Of a stretch of 21,755 nucleotides of DNA, positions 10,567-20,976 are shown piece after piece (position 1 is the stretch's first letter; each line of letters opens with the position of its first letter). The stretch spans positions 1 to 21,755 of the forward strand of contig NW_013546846.1 in assembly GCF_000711695.1 (NCBI RefSeq), written 5' to 3'. The position numbers and the translations under genes are program-made. The notes under the pieces were generated by a model. The model ran no database searches and was not told where the DNA came from. It saw only the letters and a program-made list of their open reading frames with translations. The stretch is from Tilletiaria anomala UBC 951. Its lineage: Eukaryota > Basidiomycota > Exobasidiomycetes > Georgefischeriales > Tilletiariaceae.

Positions 10567-10628
10567 GATGATGATGATGATGAGGATTATGGTGATGGTG
10601 ACGATGATGATGGTGACGATGGTGATGA
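10563..10628. repeat. GAT/ATG trinucleotide microsatellite
   Basis: An imperfect run of GAT and GGT triplets starts at the ATG of HNH copy 1 and forms its immediate 5' leader. In another minus-strand frame it would encode polyhistidine, which is a by-product. Length changes here could alter the leader. Confidence 0.8.
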
Positions 10629-11396
10629 ATTATAGGTTTCCTCACCGCGCATGGATGGCTGTTGAACCTCTGCTTTCCCAAAGACAGCGCGCGCGCAGAG
10701 ACGTTGATTATACGTACATTGCGTGCACCTGATCTACGATCACCATGGATCCATACCACTCATCGCTAGAGATCTGATTCTGTAGCGAGCACGAGCATTC
10801 TTTGCTTGGAACGAACTCATTCGTCCGCCAGGACCCACACGTCATGCAGACTGATGCCGCGTGTCGGCTGCCAGCGTTCCTTTTCAGCGATAGTTCAGCA
10901 AGATGCACATTCTCACATACGACACAAGGCCCATGGATACGCTGACACGCGCTGAGTGCCACAGCAGGTAAGCTAGGCTTACAACGGGCTCAAAGACGCT
11001 TGAGCTTCTGACAACAGATGCGATGCTCAAGTCGAGAGGTTTCACACTGCCATAACTGCTTCGCAAGGTTGAGAAGGACAGTGTCTGTACCGTCACAAGT
11101 GCAATCTTTCCCTTCTTAATTGCTTTGAAAGCGCACATCTGTGATCTCCGCCGAGTGCAGCTGCGTTTAGATTAACTCAAGCGAATATGCTGCTCCATGA
11201 TGCTATGAAAAGTTCTCATTGTGTGTCGTTTTACTACTCCGAGAGCCTTAGGTCCAATGGAAGCGGAGCGAGGGACGGCAAAGATGCACTGCCGGGGAGA
11301 GGCAGAGAGCTACGCAGCGCGCGCGTGCATTCATGTACGCAGTTGCAGAATCTCATCCCCATCATTAGCATCGGCCACCGGCACCAGTGCATCCTC
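10629..11396. other. Divergent intergenic region between HNH copies 1 and 2
   Basis: About 770 bp between two head-to-head HNH genes. It contains a GC alternation (GCGCGCGC) near 10690 and several short frames without family motifs. It probably carries both promoters; no clear TATA box was assigned. Confidence 0.4.
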
Positions 11397-12467
11397 ATGT
11401 CAGCCACCAGTATGCAAGTACAGCGTTACCCACTCGCACAGTCCAAGTGGCCAGGATCGATAGCCATCGCGGTGTACGACCAGAGCGATCAGCGACTTTG
11501 CACATTTCCGCGCGACCTCTCCTTCGTTCATCGGTCGACCCATTGGCGCAGCTAAGCTGCATGGCGCGAATGCGCGTGGAGCAAGATAGCAGCTTGGTCG
11601 AACATGACCTTGAGGCCGTAGTAGAATTGAGAAGCTCTGCCAATCTACGATTGACCTGGATGCGCGCAGCTGAATGGTCACAAAAGATGCGGCGCTGTGC
11701 TAGCACCCACACCTCATCACGCACATGCTTAGATGCAGCGGTGACACCGTACACATTTGCGAAAGGACCCAGATTCAGGTGTGCCAGGCGACCTCTGCCG
11801 GCAGCGCAAGCAAGTGAAAGTACAATGAGCAACTTAAAGTGATCAACCGCTAATCAGGTGCGTCATTCTTCTGCACGTCATGCGGCGACGAGATTGCACT
11901 GATTCACTGTTCTGTAGGCGGAGTTCAGGATATCCCTTATTGGAAGAGACTACACATGCTTGCTCATGGACGAAATCTATGCCCGCTGTACGGCGGTGCA
12001 CATTCTACCCCAGAGCCGTCCCGAGGTAAGCGGCGGGGGAAGCCGAGCAAAAGCATATTACAGCCACCGACGTGCATGCGCATTCGGTACCACGAAGAGG
12101 TTCTCGGCTTCCCGGAGGGGTTTCCCTTCAGTCCACAGTACGGATTCTTGGTTGCCGATACCTTGCACCACCCGTTCGATCGTGGAGAGTGGGCTCTCTG
12201 GCCAGACGTGAGTCGCCAGCGCCTATCGCGCCAGTGTATGTCGGACTCGCACTGACTCAGATCCGTCTCACCTTTACTCAGGGTGAAAATCTTGTTGTTC
12301 GCTTCTTCTATCCTTCCAAAGCGCTCGATCGCTCATATCACGGTAAACTCATTGCGCTGTTACGCTTCCGTGGGGCTCCCGAGGGTCGCCCGAACAGGAA
12401 AATGCTGCTCTTTCACTATCAACAGTGCGTACGCAAATACGTGCGTGGCTTTTCGGCAGGATTCTGA
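11397..12467 (+). pseudogene. HNH-nuclease-like protein, copy 2 (disabled)
   Basis: The start MSATSMQVQRY at 11397 and the whole length align with copy 1. Introns at 11858-11917, about 12026-12063 and 12208-12281 fall at the same three places. Core motifs survive: CLLMDEIYARC (C-x9-C), AVHILPQSRPE, QYGFLVADTLHHPFDRGEWAL, and the tail LLFHYQQC...RGFSAGF ending at 12467. Two disruptions are visible. The frame changes once near 11510-11530, and an in-frame TGA stands near 11839 where copy 1 has CGA. The second intron also lacks an AG at the position used by the paralogues; the nearest in-frame alternative makes it only 38 bp. The last exons are well preserved, so decay looks recent. A sequencing error could explain one defect but hardly all. 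Confidence 0.8.
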
Positions 12468-14996
12468 GGTCAGTGCGACGTGAGGCCCAAGAAAAACATT
12501 GCGCAGGTACAAGTGACAGGTGTAGGTGGACTCAGCATCGTGGGGGAAACGGTGTTGGTGGGTGAGACTGTGGCTATACGAACCCACGTCTTCAGCCCAA
12601 TTGTTTCATTTGATCGGGCATAATGCAATACACGCATTACAAGTGTATCAGCCAGTAAAAGCGGGCGTGAGTAGCAAGTGGCTTTGCAAGGAAGGCAAAT
12701 TAGGATGTTGAATGTAAGTGAATAAGTCTGAAGAGCTGCAAGGAGCAGGCCTTGAAGGCGAAAGCAAGTTCAGTGACTAGTTTGACGTTGCAGTTATTGA
12801 GTAACCTGATTGTAAGGATACAGAGAGAAAGAGGAAGACAGGATGATGATGATGAACCCAGGGTGCGGCAGCCTGTTAGATCAGCCTTCAGTGTAAGGCT
12901 GTCCACCCGAGCCCCATTCTTGGCAGGGTCGCAGAGGAAGTTGACACCATGTCGAAGCAAAGTGGGCGTCAATTCAGTCTACGCACCAGATCACGCGCGA
13001 AGCATGGTCTGGAAATCAATAAGTTGTTAATGTCGGAAGGTATTCCTCCACTTGACATCAAGACCTCCCTCTCAACCATTTTTGAGCGTTCATGACCACA
13101 TAATATCGAACGTACTCGAGTCCCATACTACCACCATTTATAAGTGTAGCCCTCTCTCTGTTTCAAGATGCTTTCGCAAAGTTTCCCCCATGCTTGTGCG
13201 CTCCGTGCTCACAGCGGGCAATGTGCTAGCGACTTTGACCCATAAACATGCCTGCTTTTTTAGCACCATCTACGAACTACCGTTCCACTCATCAATGTCA
13301 CCGGAACAAAAGGTCTGAAACCAGGAAAATTACGTCTTTCAGAATTTCTAGAGAGGTACGCCCCGCGTCTCCTTTGTCCCACAGTCGTCACTAGCTCCTC
13401 GACTACGTGTCCAGAGAGAGCTTCCTGAATGCCTATGAGGCGCTGGATGTAAGCGCAGACCTGCCTGATCTCTTGCCTGCCTCAACCACTCAAGGCAATG
13501 CTCGAGAAGAGGTGCACTGGAATGGTGCGGTTGCATAAGAAGATGAGTGTTGCGCAGGCAATAGGAGCGTCCGCCTTTCGTGTCGTTGAGATGAAAACGA
13601 TCGAACGTAGATGAATGGGTTCTGACGCTGTAGATGCCGCCGTCAGCTTTGTGCATCGGAACGTACTGGTCAACTGGAGGCTGATCTCAAAGAAGCGCCA
13701 ATATCACAGAGTCGGACCACAAAGGCAGACCGGGTTCCAGCCGACAGTTCTTCGCGCCTGCCCAAGGGATACAGGAAACAAGTGTTGGCCATTGCCTTAC
13801 ATCGGACGTACACTGTTGTTACTTCTGCATGCGAGATTTGTGGTGTCGATGTGTGGGATTGGAAGAGCGTAGAGAAGGGGACTACGCTCAAGGGACAAAT
13901 GTAGAGCGTCCAGGATATCGATCTTAATCCAAAGGAACACTGGTCGGGTGAGCATTGACTGTGCAAGAGCCACAGGGAGGTACCTGTTCAGCAGCTATTG
14001 CAGACTCGCCTGCCATACTGCGGCATCTTGCTTGGTAGACACACAGATCAAGCTGTAGAACTCGCAGAATCATTGGAAGAACATCAAAATACTGGGGGGG
14101 TCATGAGCACGTTGTCAATGCAGCGCGGTTCTTGCCAGGTAGCGTTTCGCACCGGTATTGCTTCTGTGATTGAACTTCTGTGTGATACACCATTCTTAAT
14201 CAGCTGCGCATGCTGGTTGATCATCAAATAGGTGCAGGTCTCGTCAGGAATACTCAAATACAGAGGTATTGTGATTGGGTTGGCTCAGACAGCACCTTAC
14301 AGAAAGAATGTTTCGCGAGTCTTTGTGTCAAGGTTCACGAGGAGTGGGTGACCTTGAAATTGCGCTCGTTGTGGCTGTGATCGCTGTGATCGCTGCGCTC
14401 CGGACGCTCACCCTGCACTCGGGTTTGGCTCTTCGAGAGACTACTGCGTCACATATCTGTCACATTTGCTCGAAGTAATAAGCAGCTTACGTATGCACTT
14501 GCATTGCTACTTTACTCGGATGCATTAAGTCAGGCGGTGGTTGGGAATGTGTTGTAAGAGTTGCTCTTTGGCCAAGGACGGGTGCTGGAAACATGCAAGC
14601 ATTCGGCGACCAGCAAACAGGTTTGTTGATGGACACCGACGAGTCAGGTACAAAAAAAGCACGTGATTGCCCAAAATTGCTATTTGTGCGACCATCATGC
14701 GAACTAACCATGTGACTTGGCAAGATATCAATCACGTCTACGTCAAAGACGACGGAAGGGTTTGATTTCTGCACATTTCCATCACCTTCGTAGGGGCTGT
14801 AGCGTTGCACGAGTAGCTCCCCGCTCTCTTAAGGGCACACGTGCAAACGCTCGCAGCGGCAACAAAGCGATCGCTGTACGCACACTGGCAGAACCTGTGT
14901 TGGTCGGATGGCACTCGACCAGTACTGAAAAGCGCTCCGTCCGCAACAACCTAACTTGGCCTCTTGGAGACGAGCCCACGGCATCTTGGGCTCCAG
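12468..14996. other. Long stretch with no recognisable gene
   Basis: About 2.5 kb were read on both strands. Frames are short, overlap each other on opposite strands and show no domain motif. There is a small GATGATGATGATG tract near 12843. No further HNH fragments (KGPRFK, FDRGEWAL or the FHYQQC tail) were found. The final 300 bp presumably include the promoter of HNH copy 3. Confidence 0.35.
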
Positions 14997-15865
14997 ATGC
15001 AACCGGTCACGTACATTCGAGCAAGCGAATCTTGGGGCGGACAGAAGTTCAAAGCTATTGACAAGTCCGGTCAAGTGCTGGTGTCCATTCCAATCCAATT
15101 TGCGAGGGATGGCGGGTGCAATACAATTGGCTTTGTGCTATCTCAGGTAGCATTTTGCTGGGAGCAGGATGGGTTTCTTCAGTCCGAGACAGGGCAGCGG
15201 TTAGAAGCTGAGGCTCCACTATTCGACGGCACTGCTATCTTTGTTCGTGAAGATGGGAGCACGGACGCCTGCACTCCTCGGAAAGGTCCGCGCTTCAAAT
15301 ACAAATACCGCGCACCAACAGAGAATTCAAATGCGGGCACCATGAGCAACTCTAGCCGCTCTTCTGACCTTCAAAGCCGATTCAGGGTTGCGCTCATTGC
15401 GCGTGATACATTCTGTCTTCTGTCTGGAGCTGATTACGAAGATTGCGTTGCAAGCCACATTCTTCCGTTAAGCAGGCCAGAGGTGAGTTCGATTGGACTT
15501 ACCCGACGGTATCTTACAGGACTCAAGTGCGCTCACACAATCCCTTCCCCTAATTTCAGTACTACGCCGAAGTATTGGGAGAGGACGTGCAATACCTTTT
15601 CAAGGCCGAGTACGGCCTTTTGCTTCGCAGCGATCTACATCACTCATTTGACCGGGGCGAATGGGCACTTCACATCGATGGAGACAACTTAGTGGTTCAT
15701 GTCTTCAAAGGAAGAGGCTCCGCTAAACCATATCATGGTCAAATTATCACTCCGGCAAGGTTTCACCTCCGCCCAGAATCTCACCCCAACCGGGATGCCC
15801 TGATGTTCCACTACCAGCAATGTAGCATTCAACGATTCCGAGGCTTTTCCTCTGGCTTCGATTAA
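14997..15865 (+). CDS. HNH-nuclease-like protein, copy 3 (intact, two exons)
   Basis: Exons 14997-15482 and 15560-15865 give 263 residues. The 77-bp intron has GTGAGT and a CTAATTTCAG end. The ATG at 14997 is the first in frame after a stop at 14952-14954; a frame extending 11 codons upstream begins with TTG and is not favoured. Layout matches copy 1: a unique N-terminal third (IDKSGQVLVSIP resembles copy 1 QDGTGQQLCIVP), KGPRFK (96-101), TMSNSSRS, C140-x9-C150, ASHILP with His154, EYGLLLRSDLHH with His189/190, FDRGEWAL and MFHYQQC...RGFSSGF. The motif Asn is again Tyr (180). The first and third introns of copies 1 and 2 are absent, with the flanking codons joined cleanly. It is likely a nuclear or cytosolic nucleic-acid-binding protein of unknown role. 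Confidence 0.88.
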
Positions 15866-16980
15866 AGTAATCGTTTGGATTTCTCATGCGAAGAATACAC
15901 AACTGGCCTGCAATGCCAGCCAGTTCGTTCCAATATGAGCGCCTTCATGCTTGCTCGTCGTTCGCAAAGGCTAGCAATTGTAGTGGAGGAAAAGTAAGGT
16001 CAGCGCGGCGAAGCATCCCAGAGCGAGCGCCCTTCGGAAGCAGTGGAGTCTGTCTTCTAACGATATATAGGCGGTACATAATGGGTGGATTGATTGTGCG
16101 TGGCCAATGACATGGAACAAGGCTCTTTGCTGCGACTTGCGTGCGAAGCACAGTCAAGATGGGAATTGCAACGAGTGCGATTTGGGATGAATATGGCGTG
16201 GTCATGCCAAAAATATCAGCTAGAGCGCAGCAGCAATCTCTGTTTCCTCATGTGCGTGGCCTGGTCTTGTGGGACTTCGAAGCTGTAGCCTCTTCGACTC
16301 TCAGCAGACACTGCAAGTAACATCTTCATCGCTGATTGCCGGCCACTCCAGTACCCGTGCACTCCTTGACAGCTTGCTTAATTGAGAGAGTCAGTTCTTG
16401 AACCACTATAATGGAAGATCTGCCGCATACAGAGATGGTCTTGGATTGGGCTTGAGCTGGAATATTTTGGCCGACGACCTCCGCGTTGCTTTGCACTCTG
16501 GCTTTCTGAAGAGAAGAGACACACTCTCAGGGGTCGTTACATGAGTTCAGATGCTCAAGCGCGATGCCCCAGACAAATACATGGCGTGTCAGTGGCAATT
16601 ATAAAAAATCAGCAACTTGAGGGGTCACGACTTACCGTTGGCGTGCGTGTTTCGAGGAGACGATTTAGGGATAAGCATGCTTTTGCGCATGTCCTTCCAG
16701 GTCTTGCCTAAAGTTTCCGCCAATCTCTGTGACACCGACTGTCCCTTGTATCTAGGACATGCGGCTGGGGCCTTTGGGTTCCGGCACAGTATGAGGGACT
16801 CCGTTCTACGAGAGCAAACGCGCGCAGTCCTCGCTTTGGGGGTACAGTACGCGGTGGGAAGAAATGCGACTATGAGCTATAAATGCTAGTATCTTATACG
16901 GTTCGAGATGCTGTTGCACAGCTATTGTTTGTACCGAGCTTCAATATGATGTGCTAATCGTCCGCTCCTTGCCCGCTCAG
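15866..16980. other. No recognisable gene
   Basis: Downstream of HNH copy 3 there are only short frames. A TATATA-like tract occurs near 16062-16067. The frame at 16617-16889 has no family signature. No function is assigned. Confidence 0.35.
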
Positions 16981-17164
16981 CTACGGTTGGTGCAGCGGTT
17001 GGGTCTGTCGGGTAGGGCAGCGGCTTCGTGTTTGAGTCTGGGTGCAGCCAGTCAATTAACTTGTGTCACTCCCTAATTGTATTTCTCGGATAACATCTTA
17101 CGTGTTTATAGCATCTTATCTGTATACAGTTTTATATGCGACTAACATGAGGAATCTTTTTTTT
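16981..17164 (+). other. Possible Pol III-type transcription unit (tRNA-like boxes and T8)
   Basis: TGGTGCAGCGG at 16988-16998 resembles an A box. GTTTGAGTC at 17030-17038 matches the B-box core GTTCGANTC except for one C-to-T. The 42-bp spacing is close to that in tRNA genes. A run of eight T at 17157-17164 would end Pol III transcription. The sequence does not fold into a tRNA: acceptor and T stems do not pair. It could be a tRNA-derived SINE relic, a small RNA or chance. Confidence 0.2.
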
Positions 17165-17474
17165 AACGATTGTCAAGTGCGAGATGCGAGGTCTTTATTC
17201 TTTGTAAAGCAAGTAAGGGTTTGGTGAGGTCGATGCTCAATTTTGTGTACTGCACTCAAGGCCACTTCCTCGAACCTAGTTCAATAATCCTGTGTTCCTT
17301 CTGCTTCTTAACATTGGGATGGTACACACTTCGGATCCGGACTTGAAATACTGTTACCTAATGTATGAAGGCTGAATCTCTGTCGGCTTTTGGACCCCTG
17401 CTCAAAATCTTAAAACCCTCGAGATCCATGTGGAAAATCTTAGGTCCATCGGAGTCTTGTTCCCCTAGAAATTC

Positions 17475-17487
17475 TTAGGGTTAGGGG
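17475..17487 (+). repeat. Short interstitial telomere motif
   Basis: TTAGGGTTAGGGG is two exact telomere units plus one G, in the same orientation as the chromosome end. A reverse-orientation CCTAACCC follows about 30 bp later, near 17515. Confidence 0.7.
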
Positions 17488-18250
17488 AAGGCAAAACCAC
17501 TCGCTTTCATCCTTCCTAACCCAAATCCAACGCTTTCCTCGTTCCATACAATAATCCGAATCCACCTCTACTCTCACTTGATCAACCCCCAACCTCCCCA
17601 TCCCCATATCTAAACCAGATCCCTTTCCATCTAACCCATCACAAGTTCCCTCCCCAGTATCCGTCCTATATTTTCGTCCCAACTGCCACCCCCAGGTGCA
17701 ATACCTTCTCTTCTCTATTCCCTCTCGCCATGCATATTCTATTCCATTCTATTTTAGTCTATTCTATTCTATGCTATTCTAGTAGCAATCTATTCTGGTA
17801 GCGTTCGATTTCTCTACCCTATGCCCATTATTTCCCATCTCTGCTTTTCTTTCTTACTCCACACTCTACTCATCTCACTCCCCACACATCAACCACTTCC
17901 ATACACCCTCCCTCAGATACCCCAGAACGTCCAACCAGCCCATGTCCCAGTCCTCAATTTCCTCCTTCAACAATACTGCCCTCTTCTCCCAAAGCCGTAT
18001 CCAGTCACCACCCACCCAGCACCTTACCAGTCATTCCTAGCACTCCCCCTTCTCTCCCTCCTTGGCCTCCAATACATCCCATCCCTACTTTCCCTTCCTA
18101 CCTCTCCTATATTCTCCCATACCTTCATCCAAAGAACCTAACAATCTCAATATACATTCATCATCTCAGCAGTTTATCCCCGTCTGACAGCAACGATCAT
18201 CTTCCCCTCTACACTTTCTTTCCATCTCTATAAGCTAATTTTCTACTAAC
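17488..18250. repeat. G-depleted, C/T-rich block (possible degenerate telomeric or low-complexity array)
   Basis: The plus strand is strongly depleted in G and rich in C and T. In the 60-base rows at 17881 and 18001 I counted only about four G each. Motifs such as AACCCCCAACC, CTAAACC and CTAACCC recur in the first part and could be eroded CCCTAA repeats. An open frame at 17821-18141 is Pro/Leu/Ser-rich because of this composition and is not convincing as a gene. The boundary to normal composition is gradual, around 18250-18380. Confidence 0.5.
17735..17779. repeat. TATTC pentanucleotide microsatellite
   Basis: Nine five-base units lie in register; five are exact TATTC and the others differ by one base (CATTC, TATTT, TAGTC, TATGC). 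Confidence 0.85.
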
Positions 18251-19265
18251 TAACACCAACCTCTCGCCCACAGCTTTGCATTGGCCATGTTCAGCTCAAA
18301 ATTTAAACTCCTCAACCCTCCAAATACCCAGTTTCATTCGGTTAATCGTCCCTCCGCTATTCTCCTCATACCCTGCGCAAGTAGGTGCCTAGAACGTGAG
18401 GTGAAGCGTAGAAACATGGGTTCGTCCATGAGTCGAAACGACCAAACACCTATCCTCACAAGCCCCACCTTTCCTGTCGTAGACTTGTTCCCTAAGTTGG
18501 GCCCATCCAATATACCAAAAGTCTCCAAGAAATGCTTCTTCCCGATATAAATCTTCACAACACTTCCACTTTCCTCTCCCGCTCGTCTTTCAAATGTGCC
18601 ATCTGCGGCTCTGGCAGCTGCGCCAGCCAAAGGGATGATGAGCGTAGCATCATTCCGTCCTGCTAGACCGATTTACTCAAACGACGGAGACATTATAGTA
18701 CTCGTGCTGCATCGTCTCTTTGTGCTTTTGCCTTTCCCAAATCAGTTATTTGCTCGTCGCCACAGGAACGGCAGTGGCAGCGCCGCCGAAACCATCAATG
18801 GCAACGGCGTTGGCTTGCACACATCAGTAATCCAGCAACTGCAGCAGCAGAAAGCATGGATCTCGTCTCTCATCAAATGGCACACACTCTTCAACACAGC
18901 CTTCAACTGCTTCCTCAGCCTTGACATGCTCTCGACAATGGCGCGACTCAGCCACATTGTGTTCGATAGCCACGACAGTGGATGGCTCTTCAAGACAGAG
19001 GTTTGGCAAAGAAGCTGTAAATACAAGCGCGAACGTGGAAAGCAACACTAGGACTTGGCTAATAAGCTTTGGCCATCAGCGACCTAAGAGCATCGATATT
19101 CGTAGGCAAGCCCAGGAGGCATGGGCAGGCAACGCTTTACAGCGGCAACGTTCTTCAGTCGCAGGAAAACTAGTAGCAGGGCGTAGCATCAATGGTATGC
19201 TCGCGCGGCAAGTGTCAGCGACGTGCGAGGTGATAGTGCGGCCATGAACCACGACGTAAGGCCTG

Positions 19266-19831
19266 GACAGCCGGCTGAGAGACGCGAAAGTACTGCTGGA
19301 TATTAGTTCTAGAAGGACTTTCTCGCGCGGAGAAGGCCTGGGTAGCATCGGCGGATGCGCAAGAGGCTCGTTAGACAATTTTTCAGTCGCTGTAAGAAGC
19401 GAAGCATTCCACTTTGGCGACGCGCCCATCGAGTTCTTAAGCGATCCGGAGCCGCTCGTCATCGAAGCTCGTCCCAATTGTTATGTCAAATCGTTACCAT
19501 CAACAGCGATTGAAAGCAAAACTAGGTCTTCAACTAGCAGCGCTGTTTCATTTGACTTTGATGTGACAGCTGGCGTCAGACTCAGCAACAGCTATGGAAA
19601 CGGCGTTTTGATGAAAGGCCGGCCATGCGAGTGATACAGTTTCGGCTGCAGTGATAGAGGTAAATGAGCTGAGGATATACTTCAGGCTCAGACTTAGCTC
19701 ATCTGCATCGACGCCTGACAGTCCAGGTTTGGGCATGTCATTAGGAATGATCTACAGTTCAACTGTGACAGCATCGCGCAGTCTGTCCGAAAGACACAAC
19801 GAGAGCAGCAGCAACAGGGTCTAGGATATGT
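19266..19831 (+). pseudogene. Coding-like relic, unidentified
   Basis: A frame open for about 120 codons from around 19266 to 19634 has codon usage like real coding sequence, including DAPIEFLSDPEPLVIEARPN. A second frame open from about 19632 to 19831 appears to carry it on, so at least one frame change separates them. Coding-like sequence in the first frame may extend left to about 18921 with stops near 19245-19258. I recognise no family. The opposite strand is also open over much of 19076-19477, so the strand call is tentative. Confidence 0.25.
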
Positions 19832-19996
19832 GCTCTTCTGATGCGCGAACTCCTTGCGCTCTCGTTTTGGGTAAATAGCATCGACCTCCATTTTTCTCGT
19901 CGGCGGGCAACTTTAGCAAGGGCCAATACTCGTCATCTCAATAGCAATCACCATGTTTTTAAAAGGCCAAGATAAGTCTATGAGAACGCTAGCCGA

Positions 19997-20857
19997 TTAC
20001 CTTAGTGCGCGCCTCAAGCAGCTCTCCATCATTTGCACCCAATGAGTGCCAGGCGACCATTCGCTCGGCCTGCTTTCCCAGTTTCTTGACAATGGCCTGC
20101 TATGGAACTGCAACGCGAATGAGCTCAATGTTGTGTATAGCGGTGATGGTCTCGTTAGGACATTGGGCAGCAAAAGACCCAGGGTGATGGCGACCACTAT
20201 GGGTGTAGGCCAGTACTTTAGTACCTCTTTTCAGCGACGAGATGATCAATGTGATTAGGCTGAACCCGACGAATCAATGACATTCGCAAGCAGCTGGCTG
20301 CCATTCGAAGGGTATCACTGTGATTCACATCGTAGGCACTCTTTCCACAGTCGATCAGTCTGCTGGCAAGCTCCTGCATCACACACTAGAAATGAGCTGA
20401 TCATTTTCGAGGATACCACTGCAGGTACATGAAGTCGATGATGTCGCTAGCTCATGTGGCCTCCATAATTCGCACTTTCATCTGTATCCTCATTTTTACA
20501 GGGGACCACAAATTTGACGCCTTTGCGCAAATGTCATGCCAAATTACAACTGCGCAGCTCGACTTTGCGACGCTCAAGCGTGAGGATAGAATGCAATTTT
20601 CTTCCGAACAGTATGGGCCAGGGGGTGACGCAGGTGGATTTGTGGCCCGTGGCGGGGAAGATGCCTCGAGAGAGATTGACTGGGAGCTTGAAGTTTGCGT
20701 TAGACGGGTGAGTAGAGCAGAGCTGCGTAAATTTGGGTCGCAGGACAGAGTCGTTAGGTGCCAACAGCCGGATCAGATATGCGACCATCATCGCGGAAAC
20801 AACAACGATTGGTAGGATGGAGTTGGACAAGGACTGCTGCTGAAGCAGTGGAAGCAT
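19997..20857 (-). pseudogene. Coding-like relic on the minus strand, unidentified
   Basis: The minus-strand frame 20857-20534 starts MLPLLQQQSLSNS and continues with a hydrophobic segment (ILPIVVVSAMMVAYLIRLL), then C-ending codons typical of coding DNA. Farther on, two coding-like stretches lie at about 20385-20227 and 20250-19997, in different frames. The second is interrupted by a stop and ends at a GTAATC donor-like site. One part reads ERMVAWHSLGAND, faintly like the GHSLG elbow of class 3 lipases, which is too weak to name. An N-terminal membrane anchor is plausible. The plus strand also has a frame at 20429-20815, which I judge less coding-like. Confidence 0.3.
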
Positions 20858-20976
20858 TTTGGATTACGTGTTCATGTATCCATGCTTGATTAGTTGACTA
20901 TTGACTAGTTCACCTCGTGAGTCGGAGAGCCAGGCACATGAATTGCAATTCTTCACGGTACTAATTCACCTGGAAA

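Noticed and set aside
10394-10759. Polyhistidine-rich protein on the minus strand
   Set aside because: The histidines come from the trinucleotide repeat, and the frame overlaps the start of HNH copy 1 in a different frame.
14964-14996. Upstream extension of HNH copy 3
   Set aside because: It would begin with TTG; the first ATG at 14997 gives a start aligned with the other copies.
16981-17049. A tRNA gene
   Set aside because: Box-like motifs are present, but the acceptor and T stems do not pair and the B box lacks its conserved C.
17821-18141. Pro/Leu/Ser-rich protein frame
   Set aside because: The composition follows directly from the G-poor DNA, which removes stop codons TAG and TGA; no motif or structure supports a gene.
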